From J027 sp034437655 (GTDB taxonomy: Bacteria; Chloroflexota; Anaerolineae; Aggregatilineales; J027): DNA of 28,483 bases. The stretch covers positions 1 to 28,483 of the forward strand of contig DAOTTU010000133.1 of NCBI GenBank assembly GCA_034437655.1, in the 5' to 3' direction. The notes below the pieces were generated by a model that was given only the letters and a program-made list of their open reading frames with translations, did no database searches and was not told the origin of the DNA. Made by a program: the position numbers and the translations under genes. Position 1 is the first letter of the stretch. The number at the start of each line of letters is the position of its first letter. Positions 1 through 7,710 of the stretch are shown here, piece by piece.

Positions 1-3000
1 TGGCGACGCAGGACGCTCACCGCTTGCATCACTGGCAGAGACCGCCGGTGCTTCTGACGTTGGCTGCCGCCGCCGGAACAGGGGGGAGCCACTATCACTT
101 TCTGGGATGTCGTCCTCATCGCGCCGTGCAAAGCGGCCACTGGGGCGGGCTGGTAATGCCGAGGCGTCGTCTTGTGTTGGCGCAGGTCGCCCTTCAGCGG
201 CTATTCGTGCCGCCGCAGCCAACGAAGCAGCCCGGGTCGCTTCGTCATCGGCTGGTGTATCATCCGTGCTAGCGGGGCGTCGTCCAGAAGACGTAGACGC
301 AGGTGTACCCATGTTTGCAAATGGCGACGGCGGTGGCCGACGACCAGCGCGACGTTGTTCTGCGGCGGCACTTTGATCTTCTTCGGGCAGGTCATCATCT
401 TCGCTGCCAGAACCGGCTGTTGGTGGACGACGTCCCCCCACCGGAGATGGCGCACCAGCCGCTGGTGCTGGACGCCCAAACGGTGAAGACGGTCGCCGGG
501 CAGACACGTCCGGTTGTGCTGGCGCGTTTTTGTCACCGTCAGTGGCTTCAGTCGTTGTTGCGGTGGCATCACCATTACCAGATACGGGCTGCATTTCCCG
601 GGTCGGGGGTGGTGTGCCAGCACGGGTAGTGTCTTCTGATGATTTATCAGGGCGACGTCCGAAGGGGCTGGAGGGACGACGCATTGCGGCCGGTTGTTCC
701 GCGTTGTCATCACTACTCGTCTTGCCATTTGTTGCGTCGGCGGCAGTGCCCGTTGCAGGTTGTTCATCGCCTGTCGCATCGTTGTCTGGGCGACGGCCAA
801 AGGGACTGGACGGACGCCGTTCTGCCGCAGATTTATCTCCTGACGTTGTATCGGGCGATCCTCCAAAGGGGCTACGCACTGGCCCGGTTTGCGACGAGGG
901 ACGGGTCGTCTGATCCTCTGTTGTGTTGGCGCTCTGGGGTGGCCGCCGCCGGCTGGCCATGGCTCCTGCGGACGTCGCCGCTGCCGCTGCTACATCAGCC
1001 CCGCCTGATTGTTCATCACTATCAGGCGTCTCTGCTGGCTTGCGTGCTGGTTGTGAAGGTGCGCCGAAAGGACTACGACGGGACGCACTGGAATCAGCCG
1101 CGGCAGGTTCTTTGGTATCCGTACTTGCTGCCGTATCGGCTTTGCCATCTGTATCGCTATCGCTACCTGTAGCGGCAGTATCGTCAGCCATTCGGCGTCC
1201 AAACGGTGAGGCTGGCGCACGGCGACCGGGGGGTGCTGCTTCTGGCGCTTTGCTTGCCTCACTGGCATCGTCGCTTGCGTCAGTACTCGGTCGGCGACCT
1301 CCACCAGAACGACTTGTCGCCGCGGCGGCCGGGCGGCGGCCGGGACCAGCGTCTTCAGCAGAGGGTGCTGCTGGCTTCGCTGCGTCTGCTTGTTCTGGTG
1401 TGGATTGCGCGGTGCGGCGGCCCGTTGCAGATGTTTCCGACGGTGCGCGGCGTGGGGTGCCAGGTTTGTCGTCAGTCTTGGTATCTGGCTTCCCAGCAGC
1501 AGTAGTTGTCGCAGCAGCGGCGGGTGCAGTTGTGGTATCGGGCTTGGCTTCATCGGAGACCTGACGCCGCCCACGTCGGCCCATAATTCCACCCCGTTTG
1601 GGTGCGCTTTGTTCATCGCTGGCTGTTGCAGCTGCTTTGTCGTCAGGTGTCGCGGTACGACCTGCACTGTCTTTAGCAACACGTCGCTGGGGCTGATTAT
1701 CACTTTTATCGTCTGGTGTAGCGTCAGGGGATGTACGCCGCCCGAATAGTCCACGTCGTGGTTGGCGGGTCGGTTCGGATGGTTTTTCCTCTGCTTTGGT
1801 GGCCGCAGTGCTGGTTGGTTGCGCAGATGCAGCCGGTTCTGCCGATGTTTCAGCCGTAGTTTCTGGTGAACGCTGACGCCGACCGAACAAATTACGCGAG
1901 GCGCGCTTGGGTTGATCTCCGTCGGTGTCGGCTGTGATGGTGGCATCGCTCGGTGCGGCGCGACGCCCTTGCTTTTCAGCAACAGCACGTTTGGGTTGGT
2001 CGCCGTCAGTGTCGGCTGTAATTTCAGCGTCTGTTGGTGCTTCAGTGCGACCATCGGCATCAGTGGCTTTGCGCCCGGCCGCCTCTTGCTTTTCAGCGGC
2101 TTTTTGCTTACGGCGTGACTTTTGTTTGCTCGGTGCGCTGGTAGCAACAACAGCCGTTGCGCCAGTAGCCCCAGCCGCAGCCGGGGCAGGAGAACTTTCA
2201 GCCACAACAACAGCCTCACGGGCCTGGCGTTCGTGGCGGCGCGCGATAACGTAATTTGCTATTTTCTCAAAAGAGAGGTCAAAGGCAAAGAACAACCCAA
2301 ACGCCCACCAGAATACCAGGAATATCTCAAACACCCAGTCGCCCAGTTGGCGATGCCACCAGATATACAACACATGCCCAAAGAAGCCTCCGCCTTCGCC
2401 ATCTTGCCAGAGTACATCGCTCTGATCAGCGAGGACGTTCTTGGTAGGTACATAATTCACGTTATTGGGGAAATCATCCCAGAACAGATCGAACCATTGC
2501 AGTGTTGCGAGAAAAGCCGCAAACGTCAGCAATGCGCCAAGAATGCGGAAGTAGTCAATGTCGAACATGGTGCCGAAGTGCCGGAAAATCAACCACCCAC
2601 CGACAACACCAAAGGCAAATGGCAATGTGATACGCCCAACGCCAAATAACTGTGCCAAAAGCAGATCAAGTTCAGCCGTAACCCCTGCCGCTTCGGTCGT
2701 TGACAACGCTGATTGTAACTGTCCAAAGATCATCAGCGCGGCCAGCAACACCATCCCACCACCGGCCAGATCAAGCTGGCGGTCGATGTCCAGGCCACGG
2801 GTCACATTTTTCGGGACTCGTGATTCATTTGGCAGGTCTTTGGCTTTCTTATCACCGTCTTTTTTCGTATCTTTGCTGCTTTTTGCACTGGCAGCCTTGC
2901 TAGCAGCCGGACGGGCTCTCTTGGCGGTTGAATCGTCTTTCGTTTTCTTGTCGTCGCTATCGTCAGTGCTGCCACCACGTCGGAATCGACTCAGAAAACC

Positions 3001-4191
3001 GCCACCGCTACTGGCAGCTTTATCATCGTCTTTTTTCGTATCTTTGCTGCTTTTTGCACTGGCAGCAGCTTTGTCGGGCTTCGACTTCTTTTTGCTGTCG
3101 TCATCTTTTTGCGACGTGTCTCGCCCCCGTCGCCGGAGGCGATTACCACCACCGTCGCTCTTTTCGTCTGTCTTTTTGCCTTTTTTAGCATCGTCAGATG
3201 ACTTCGACTGCCCGGGGCGAAAGCGTGGACTACGCTTAGTACTGGCATCGTCCTTACTGTCTTGCTGCTTGTCATCATCTCCAGCGGTGCCGCTAGCCCC
3301 AATAGTTCCAGACAAGCCCCTGCCGACCAGGCGAGAGCGTCGGCCACCGGAGTCTTTATCTTTATCTTTGTCGCCCTTGCTATCACCGGGTGCCCCCGGG
3401 CGTCCGGGGCGTGACGTAGCAGGCGTACTTGCGGACCTGCGTTCACCGCCCGGGCCGCTGTCACCACTTGGACGCCGACCCGGAAAACCTCGAGATCCAC
3501 TTGATTTGTCATTATCGTCGGGTTTACCACCGGGCGCGGGGCGTCGCGGTGATGAGCCACCGGGGCGGCTGCTCCCCCCGCCAAAGGGGCTGCGCGCTGG
3601 CCCTTTATCATCATCGCCATCATCGTCAGGTTTACCACCGGGCGCAGGGCGTCGTGATGATGATCCACCGGGTCGGCTGCTACCACCACCAAAAGGGCTG
3701 CGCGGTGAGGATGTAGCAGCATCATCGTCAGATTTGCCGCCGGGTGCGGGGCGTCGCGGTGACGAGCCACCGGGTCGGCTGCTACCACCACCAAAAGAGC
3801 TGCGCGCTGGCCCTTTATCATCATCGCCATCAGCGGGAGTACTGTCACCAAATGTGCGCCGTGATCCTCCCCCCCGGCGGCTACTACCGCCGAAAGGACT
3901 ACGCTCTGAGCCACCGCCGCTGCTATCGCCGCCACCACTGGCGGGGCCGAAAGGGCTTCTGCCAGAGCCACTGCCGCCGCTGTCGGAACGATTAAATGGA
4001 TTGCGACGTTGTTCGGCATCGCCCCCAGAAGAAGGCTGCCCACCAAAAGGATTGGAACGTGGGCGGCTGGGGCCACCAACGTCACGGTCGCTCTCACTAC
4101 GTGGTCCAAATGGCGAACGGCGTTCATCCCCACCTGAATCGGGGGGCGTGTTGCTCGCGTCGTCAGGGTTATCGCTTCTAAATTTACCCAT
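1..4191 (-). CDS. FtsK/SpoIIIE-like membrane protein with giant disordered regions (C-terminus beyond window)
   Basis: One minus-strand frame stays open from the ATG at 4191-4189 to the window edge, 1397 codons without a stop. Residues 1 to about 470 are low-complexity (G, S, R, P, D, K). A membrane block follows, with helices near residues 477-495, 519-534, 544-567 and 621-641, including GRITLPFAFGVVGGWLIF and YFRILGALLTFAAFLATL. This resembles the four-helix N-terminal domain of FtsK/SpoIIIE DNA translocases. From about 650 onward the chain is again low-complexity (A, T, P, D, K, R). The tetrapeptide SPFG occurs 11 times, five before and six after the membrane block, with variants NPFG, SSFG and LFGRR. 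If this is FtsK, the ATPase and gamma domains lie left of the window. The 470-residue pre-membrane region is unusual, because E. coli FtsK reaches its first helix almost at once. The reading frame is certain; the family call rests on the membrane block only. Other frames in this stretch are low-complexity shadows. Confidence 0.6.
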   Translation of the reverse strand, partial: MGKFRSDNPDDASNTPPDSGGDERRSPFGPRSESDRDVGGPSRPRSNPFGGQPSSGGDAEQRRNPFNRSDSGGSGSGRSPFGPASGGGDSSGGGSERSPFGGSSRRGGGSRRTFGDSTPADGDDDKGPARSSFGGGSSRPGGSSPRRPAPGGKSDDDAATSSPRSPFGGGSSRPGGSSSRRPAPGGKPDDDGDDDKGPARSPFGGGSSRPGGSSPRRPAPGGKPDDNDKSSGSRGFPGRRPSGDSGPGGERRSASTPATSRPGRPGAPGDSKGDKDKDKDSGGRRSRLVGRGLSGTIGASGTAGDDDKQQDSKDDASTKRSPRFRPGQSKSSDDAKKGKKTDEKSDGGGNRLRRRGRDTSQKDDDSKKKSKPDKAAASAKSSKDTKKDDDKAASSGGGFLSRFRRGGSTDDSDDKKTKDDSTAKRARPAASKAASAKSSKDTKKDGDKKAKDLPNESRVPKNVTRGLDIDRQLDLAGGGMVLLAALMIFGQLQSALSTTEAAGVTAELDLLLAQLFGVGRITLPFAFGVVGGWLIFRHFGTMFDIDYFRILGALLTFAAFLATLQWFDLFWDDFPNNVNYVPTKNVLADQSDVLWQDGEGGGFFGHVLYIWWHRQLGDWVFEIFLVFWWAFGLFFAFDLSFEKIANYVIARRHERQAREAVVVAESSPAPAAAGATGATAVVATSAPSKQKSRRKQKAAEKQEAAGRKATDADGRTEAPTDAEITADTDGDQPKRAVAEKQGRRAAPSDATITADTDGDQPKRASRNLFGRRQRSPETTAETSAEPAASAQPTSTAATKAEEKPSEPTRQPRRGLFGRRTSPDATPDDKSDNQPQRRVAKDSAGRTATPDDKAAATASDEQSAPKRGGIMGRRGRRQVSDEAKPDTTTAPAAAATTTAAGKPDTKTDDKPGTPRRAPSETSATGRRTAQSTPEQADAAKPAAPSAEDAGPGRRPAAAATSRSGGGRRPSTDASDDASEASKAPEAAPPGRRAPASPFGRRMADDTAATGSDSDTDGKADTAASTDTKEPAAADSSASRRSPFGAPSQPARKPAETPDSDEQSGGADVAAAAATSAGAMASRRRPPQSANTTEDQTTRPSSQTGPVRSPFGGSPDTTSGDKSAAERRPSSPFGRRPDNDATGDEQPATGTAADATNGKTSSDDNAEQPAAMRRPSSPFGRRPDKSSEDTTRAGTPPPTREMQPVSGNGDATATTTEATDGDKNAPAQPDVSARRPSSPFGRPAPAAGAPSPVGGRRPPTAGSGSEDDDLPEEDQSAAAEQRRAGRRPPPSPFANMGTPASTSSGRRPASTDDTPADDEATRAASLAAAARIAAEGRPAPTQDDASALPARPSGRFARRDEDDIPESDSGSPLFRRRQPTSEAPAVSASDASGERPASP
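2856..2895 (-). repeat. 40-bp direct repeat, copy 1 (second copy 3027-3066)
   Basis: The same 40 bases occur at 2856-2895 and 3027-3066 with no mismatch. They encode AASAKSSKDTKKD in the lysine-rich segment just before the membrane block of the FtsK-like protein. Exact identity at the DNA level suggests a recent in-frame duplication. Confidence 0.8.
3027..3066 (-). repeat. 40-bp direct repeat, copy 2
   Basis: Exact second copy of the 40-base block at 2856-2895. It lies in the same frame of the FtsK-like gene and encodes the same Ser/Lys/Asp-rich peptide. Confidence 0.8.
3510..3835 (-). repeat. Tandem in-gene repeat encoding FGGGSSRPGG-(S)-RRPAPGGK units
   Basis: Three near-identical units of roughly 70-110 bp lie in the disordered N-terminal part of the FtsK-like gene. 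Each encodes FGGGSSRPGGSS followed by RRPAPGGK and an aspartate run. Two of them are preceded by GDDDKGPARS. The copies differ by synonymous and small substitutions, so they look like in-frame duplications rather than assembly errors. Confidence 0.75.
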
Positions 4192-4229
4192 GATTGCAAT
4201 CTGGAATAATGTACGGATTCGATACGTTT

Positions 4230-4258
4230 ATAATACCATAGCGCACCGCAAGTGTTGA
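4230..4258 (-). promoter_or_regulatory. Candidate sigma70-type promoter for the FtsK-like gene
   Basis: Read on the minus strand, TCAACA (4258-4253) and TATTAT (4235-4230) are separated by 17 nt. Transcription would start near 4223, giving a leader of about 30 nt. No clear Shine-Dalgarno precedes the ATG. A perfect 10-bp palindrome, GATTGCAATC (4192-4201), abuts the start codon. Confidence 0.4.
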
Positions 4259-4279
4259 GGAATGTTCGATTTCTGGTAC

Positions 4280-4309
4280 TTGTCAGTAACAGACCAGCAG
4301 TGCTACAAT
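4280..4309 (+). promoter_or_regulatory. Promoter of tRNA-Val
   Basis: TTGTCA (4280-4285) and TACAAT (4304-4309) have an 18-nt spacer. Transcription would start near 4316, about 13 nt before the mature tRNA 5' end. The promoter is divergent from the one for the FtsK-like gene. Confidence 0.6.
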
Positions 4310-4328
4310 GCAACACAATATGAATAAT

Positions 4329-4402
<74 letters not shown>

Positions 4403-4438
4403 TATGGTAAAACTGTCAGGATGTGTAAGGGTACAGAG

Positions 4439-4468
4439 GCCACCAATTCACAGGTGGCGTTGTTTTTT
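4439..4468 (+). terminator. Rho-independent terminator after tRNA-Val
   Basis: GCCACC (4439-4444) pairs with GGTGGC (4453-4458) around an 8-nt loop, followed by GTTGTTTTTT. It lies 36 nt after the tRNA and upstream of the sensor kinase, so it should separate the two units. Confidence 0.8.
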
Positions 4469-4523
4469 GACAAATGCGACCGCTTGCTCCCCATAAATCA
4501 CTGAAGTTTCGACGTATAACGTC

Positions 4524-6101
4524 ATGACTGAGCCGACTTTTTCCCCACTACCACACCAATACCGTGCCAATGTGCGCACGCATCTGCTCTGGCTGGCTGT
4601 TGTGGTTATTTTTTTGCTTGTTCTCATCAGCACACAAATCAATACAGCGGCGGTCCTTCTGGTAACAACGCTGGGTGTATTGGTCAGCTTATTCGGTTTT
4701 GTTGCCAATCGGTATACCCGCCGCCAGCTCCTTGATGCACTCCACCAGTCTCAAGAACAGCAGCAACGTGCGATTTCCTTCGAAGAAAGAGCCACTGCGT
4801 CCGAACAGCGTTCGCAGATATTTCATAAACTGGCTGGCACCATGAGTCTTACCCTGGATCATAATCAAATCCTGGAAACAGCGTTGCATGTCGGTACGGT
4901 CGGCTTGAAAAATCCAGAGCAGGATGTGCGCTTGATCGCTGCTGCGTTTTTGTTTCGTAACTCGGACAATCAACTACATATCGCTACGGCTCAACGGCTC
5001 ACCACTATTGACATGAAAAAACCCACCCCCGGTCATGCCGGGGTTCTGCGCCGCGCCATTGAGGCCAGCGCACCGGTGTTTGCCGGGCCTGCTGCAGATG
5101 ATCCTGAGCTGAGTTATTATATCGGTATCCAAAAAGCACGTTCGACGGTTGCTATACCGCTACAGGCGAGTTTTCAGAATTATGGAATCCTGATTTTTGG
5201 CAGTGAAGATGCGGAGGCCTTCACGGCTGAAAGCGCCGACGTATTGGCGACATTGAGCTTACAAGTCACGGTAGCCTTACAAAACGCGGTCCTCTACCAG
5301 AATCTGGTGGATGAGAAAGAGCGTATCGTCCGTGCAGAAGAACAAGCCCGCAAGAAGTTGTCCCGCGATTTGCACGACGGCCCAACCCAGACCATTTCGG
5401 CAATTGCAATGCGGATCAACGCGATTCAAGGCTTGATTCGTAACGGCAATGTGAAAAAAGCCCATCAGGAACTGGGTAAAGTATTTGACATGTCTGAAAA
5501 GACGACGAAGCAAATCCGGCATATGCTGTTTGCAATGCGCCCGCTGGTGCTTGAAAATCAAGGACTGATTGCAGCGTTGCATGAGATGTCAAACAAATAC
5601 GCCGACACCTATGAACTGGAAGTATTGATTGAAGCAGACGACAATGCTGAAGATTGGCTTGAAGAAGACGCACAGGGGGCATTGTTCTACGTTGTGGAAG
5701 AGGCCGTCAACAATGCGCGTAAACATGCCAAAGCTGAGCGCGTGATTGTGCGTATTTATCGGCAGGGCGAGTATTGCATCTTCGAGATTGAAGACAATGG
5801 CGTTGGTTTCAATGTTGACGAAGTAAACGACGACTATCACAAGCGCGGTAGTCTGGGTATGGTCAGTATGCGCGAACGCGCAGAGCTTGCCGACGGTGAA
5901 TTGAAATTGCAGTCCAAACCCGGTACAGGTACCCGAATTCTGGTGCGTATTCCGCTTCCACCAGAGTTTCATCAAGCCACCACACGTAAAATACTTGTTC
6001 CACGCCACAACCCTCACCAACAGCGCAATGATATTCCACTTAACGACACCCGCTTTACCCCCAGGGCGGCCGAAACGGTTGACCCTGCACTTGATGAATG
6101 A
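4524..6101 (+). CDS. Membrane sensor histidine kinase (GAF, HisKA_3, HATPase; NarL/DegS type)
   Basis: The 525-residue product has two adjacent membrane helices (about 23-40 and 44-60), a coiled-coil-like stretch, and a GAF-type sensory region at about 100-258. The dimerization/phosphoacceptor segment RDLHDGPTQ has His284 as predicted phosphoacceptor, which is the HisKA_3 signature. The ATPase domain shows an N box (EEAVNNARKHAKA near 391), a G1 box (DNGVGF near 424) and a G2 region (GSLGMVSMRERA, GTGTRI). This family phosphorylates LuxR/NarL-type response regulators, but none is encoded next to it, so the partner is unknown. With two helices so close together there is almost no external sensor loop, so the signal is probably read by the cytoplasmic GAF domain. 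A polar tail of about 40 residues follows the ATPase. No strong ribosome site precedes this ATG. Confidence 0.9.
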   Translation: MTEPTFSPLPHQYRANVRTHLLWLAVVVIFLLVLISTQINTAAVLLVTTLGVLVSLFGFVANRYTRRQLLDALHQSQEQQQRAISFEERATASEQRSQIFHKLAGTMSLTLDHNQILETALHVGTVGLKNPEQDVRLIAAAFLFRNSDNQLHIATAQRLTTIDMKKPTPGHAGVLRRAIEASAPVFAGPAADDPELSYYIGIQKARSTVAIPLQASFQNYGILIFGSEDAEAFTAESADVLATLSLQVTVALQNAVLYQNLVDEKERIVRAEEQARKKLSRDLHDGPTQTISAIAMRINAIQGLIRNGNVKKAHQELGKVFDMSEKTTKQIRHMLFAMRPLVLENQGLIAALHEMSNKYADTYELEVLIEADDNAEDWLEEDAQGALFYVVEEAVNNARKHAKAERVIVRIYRQGEYCIFEIEDNGVGFNVDEVNDDYHKRGSLGMVSMRERAELADGELKLQSKPGTGTRILVRIPLPPEFHQATTRKILVPRHNPHQQRNDIPLNDTRFTPRAAETVDPALDE

Positions 6102-6202
6102 ATTGAATCTGCGATAATTGACGCAATTTGCCCCAAGTCCGTAACGTATTGGGACGATGATGGTTATAGTAAGAGAACATTACCGAGAGACATGACGTTT
6201 TG

Positions 6203-6208
6203 AAGGAG
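6203..6208 (+). promoter_or_regulatory. Shine-Dalgarno AAGGAG for sqd1-like gene
   Basis: AAGGAG lies 12 nt before the ATG at 6221. A start-stop pair (ATG TAA, 6212-6217) sits between them, but 6221 is the start that gives the complete Rossmann motif. Confidence 0.5.
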
Positions 6209-6220
6209 AACATGTAACCT

Positions 6221-7438
6221 ATGCGTGTTTTGATATTAGGGGGTGACGGATACCTCGGCTGGTCCACTGCCATGTATTTTTCACGAAAGGGGCATGAAGT
6301 CGGCGTTGTTGACAACTTTACGCGCCGCCGTATGCACCTTGAACGTGGCACCAACAGCCTAACCCCAATTCAGATGCTGCCACAACGCATCTCTGCATGG
6401 AAAGAAGTGAGTGGCAAGACCATTACGCCATTCATTGGTGACATCACCGAGTGGGACTTCATCTCCCGCGTGATCGCAGATTTCAAGCCAGAAGCAATTA
6501 TCCACTATGGCGAAATCCCCAGTGCCCCGTATTCAATGATTGACGTTCATCACGCCGTTCATGTTCACGACAACAATGTGAACGGCACCTTGAACGTTCT
6601 GTTTGCCATGCGCGACTTCGTGCCCGACGCCCACCTGATTAAGCTCGGCACAATGGGCGAATATGGCACCCCCAACATTGACATTGAAGAAGGCTATATC
6701 GAAATTGAACACAAAGGACGTAAAGATGTGTTGCCGTTCCCCAAACAACCGGGCTCGTTTTATCATCTGACGAAAGTCCACGACAGCAACAACATCATGT
6801 TTGCGTGCCGTATTTGGGGGCTACGTGCCACTGACCTGAATCAGGGCGTTGTGTATGGTATTGAAACCGACGAGACACCAATGGACGACCGTCTGCTGAC
6901 ACGCTTTGACTATGACGAGAGCTTCGGGACAGCGCTCAACCGTTTTTGTGTGCAGGCGGTGGCTGGTATTCCGTTGACATTGTTTGGTAAGGGGACACAA
7001 AGCCGCGGTTATCTCAACATCCAGGATACGCTGCAATGTGTTGAACTGGCGATGATGAACCCGGCCGACGCTGGGCGGATGCGCGTATTCAACCAGTTCA
7101 CTGAGTCCTTCTCTGTGATTGAACTGGCGAATATCGTCAAGCATGCTGCGGGCAAGGTTGGCATTGATGTCGAAATTGCGCACTATGAAAACCCGCGGGT
7201 TGAATTAGAAGTCCACCACTATAACCCCACCCACAGCAACCTGCTAGACCTGGGCTTGAAGCCACGCTATTTGCAAGAATCGCTGGTTGAAAGCGTGATT
7301 GAGCGCGTTATTCAGTTCAAGGACCGCATCATTACAGATGCAATTGTGCCGCGTATTCGTTGGAAGACTGGCGACCAACCAGATAGTGTTGGTATCACTG
7401 GCAAGTTCGAAGAAAATCCTGAGCCTGCTGGCGATTAA
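6221..7438 (+). CDS. sqdB: UDP-sulfoquinovose synthase (Sqd1/SqdB family)
   Basis: The 405-residue enzyme is an extended short-chain dehydrogenase. It has an N-terminal dinucleotide-binding motif, GGDGYLG (residues 7-13), and a catalytic YxxxK (Tyr181, Lys185 in FYHLTK). The segments GDGYLGWSTA, IHYGEIPSAPYSM, TMGEYGTPN and TDLNQGVVYG match the Sqd1 family. Members convert UDP-glucose and sulfite to UDP-sulfoquinovose, the head-group donor for the sulfolipid SQDG. Length is normal for the family. The glycosyltransferase that would use the product is not in this window. The gene appears monocistronic, with a good terminator 33 nt after the stop. Confidence 0.9.
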   Translation: MRVLILGGDGYLGWSTAMYFSRKGHEVGVVDNFTRRRMHLERGTNSLTPIQMLPQRISAWKEVSGKTITPFIGDITEWDFISRVIADFKPEAIIHYGEIPSAPYSMIDVHHAVHVHDNNVNGTLNVLFAMRDFVPDAHLIKLGTMGEYGTPNIDIEEGYIEIEHKGRKDVLPFPKQPGSFYHLTKVHDSNNIMFACRIWGLRATDLNQGVVYGIETDETPMDDRLLTRFDYDESFGTALNRFCVQAVAGIPLTLFGKGTQSRGYLNIQDTLQCVELAMMNPADAGRMRVFNQFTESFSVIELANIVKHAAGKVGIDVEIAHYENPRVELEVHHYNPTHSNLLDLGLKPRYLQESLVESVIERVIQFKDRIITDAIVPRIRWKTGDQPDSVGITGKFEENPEPAGD

Positions 7439-7471
7439 TCTACGCTGACAACAGCCATTATCTTTCTAAAA

Positions 7472-7497
7472 GGCATCCACACCGGATGTCTTTTTTT
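7472..7497 (+). terminator. Rho-independent terminator after sqdB
   Basis: GGCATCC (7472-7478) pairs with GGATGTC (7484-7490) around the loop ACACC, with one G-U pair, followed by seven T residues. Confidence 0.88.
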
Positions 7498-7620
7498 GGA
7501 GATGTTATCGCCGCCAATCCTCAGATTTATCACAACAAATCAGCGTGAATTAATCAAACTTTCATTCAAATATTGTTTCCTTTGTATGTCATGCACATAC
7601 GGTGGTTGTGGCGTGACCTT

Positions 7621-7638
7621 TACACTGTAGTGTACTAC
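7621..7638. promoter_or_regulatory. Overlapping palindromes upstream of glutamate synthase (candidate operator)
   Basis: TACACT-GT-AGTGTA (7621-7634) and GTAGT-GT-ACTAC (7627-7638) are two overlapping perfect-arm palindromes in the 210-bp leader region before gltB. Tight dyads in this place suggest a dimeric regulator site, but no regulator can be named. Nothing else convincing is seen in 7500-7710 apart from a GGAG ribosome site 10 nt before the ATG. Confidence 0.3.
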
Positions 7639-7710
7639 CTGGTCGCTGCTTCACCCTCGATACAAAACTATTGTTGTGGATTTTTTACCGACTTATGGAG
7701 ATAGTTACTC

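Noticed and set aside
990..2219. Minus-strand frame of 409 codons, with companions at 201-866 and 2991-4358
   Set aside because: These are out of frame with the 1397-codon frame that encodes the coherent membrane block. They are open only because of biased codon use.
3510..3835. Possible CRISPR-like array
   Set aside because: The repeats are in-frame, unevenly spaced and coding, with no unique spacers.
2558..4258. Long plus-strand frame (566 codons) rich in Ser, Leu, Pro and Arg
   Set aside because: It is antisense to the continuous minus-strand FtsK-like frame. Its composition is the complement of that gene's low-complexity codons, and it lacks any domain.
6118..6147. TTGACG with a weak -10 upstream of sqdB
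   Set aside because: The -10 candidate (TAACGT) is poor, and a better TATAGT further on has no -35, so no promoter is called.
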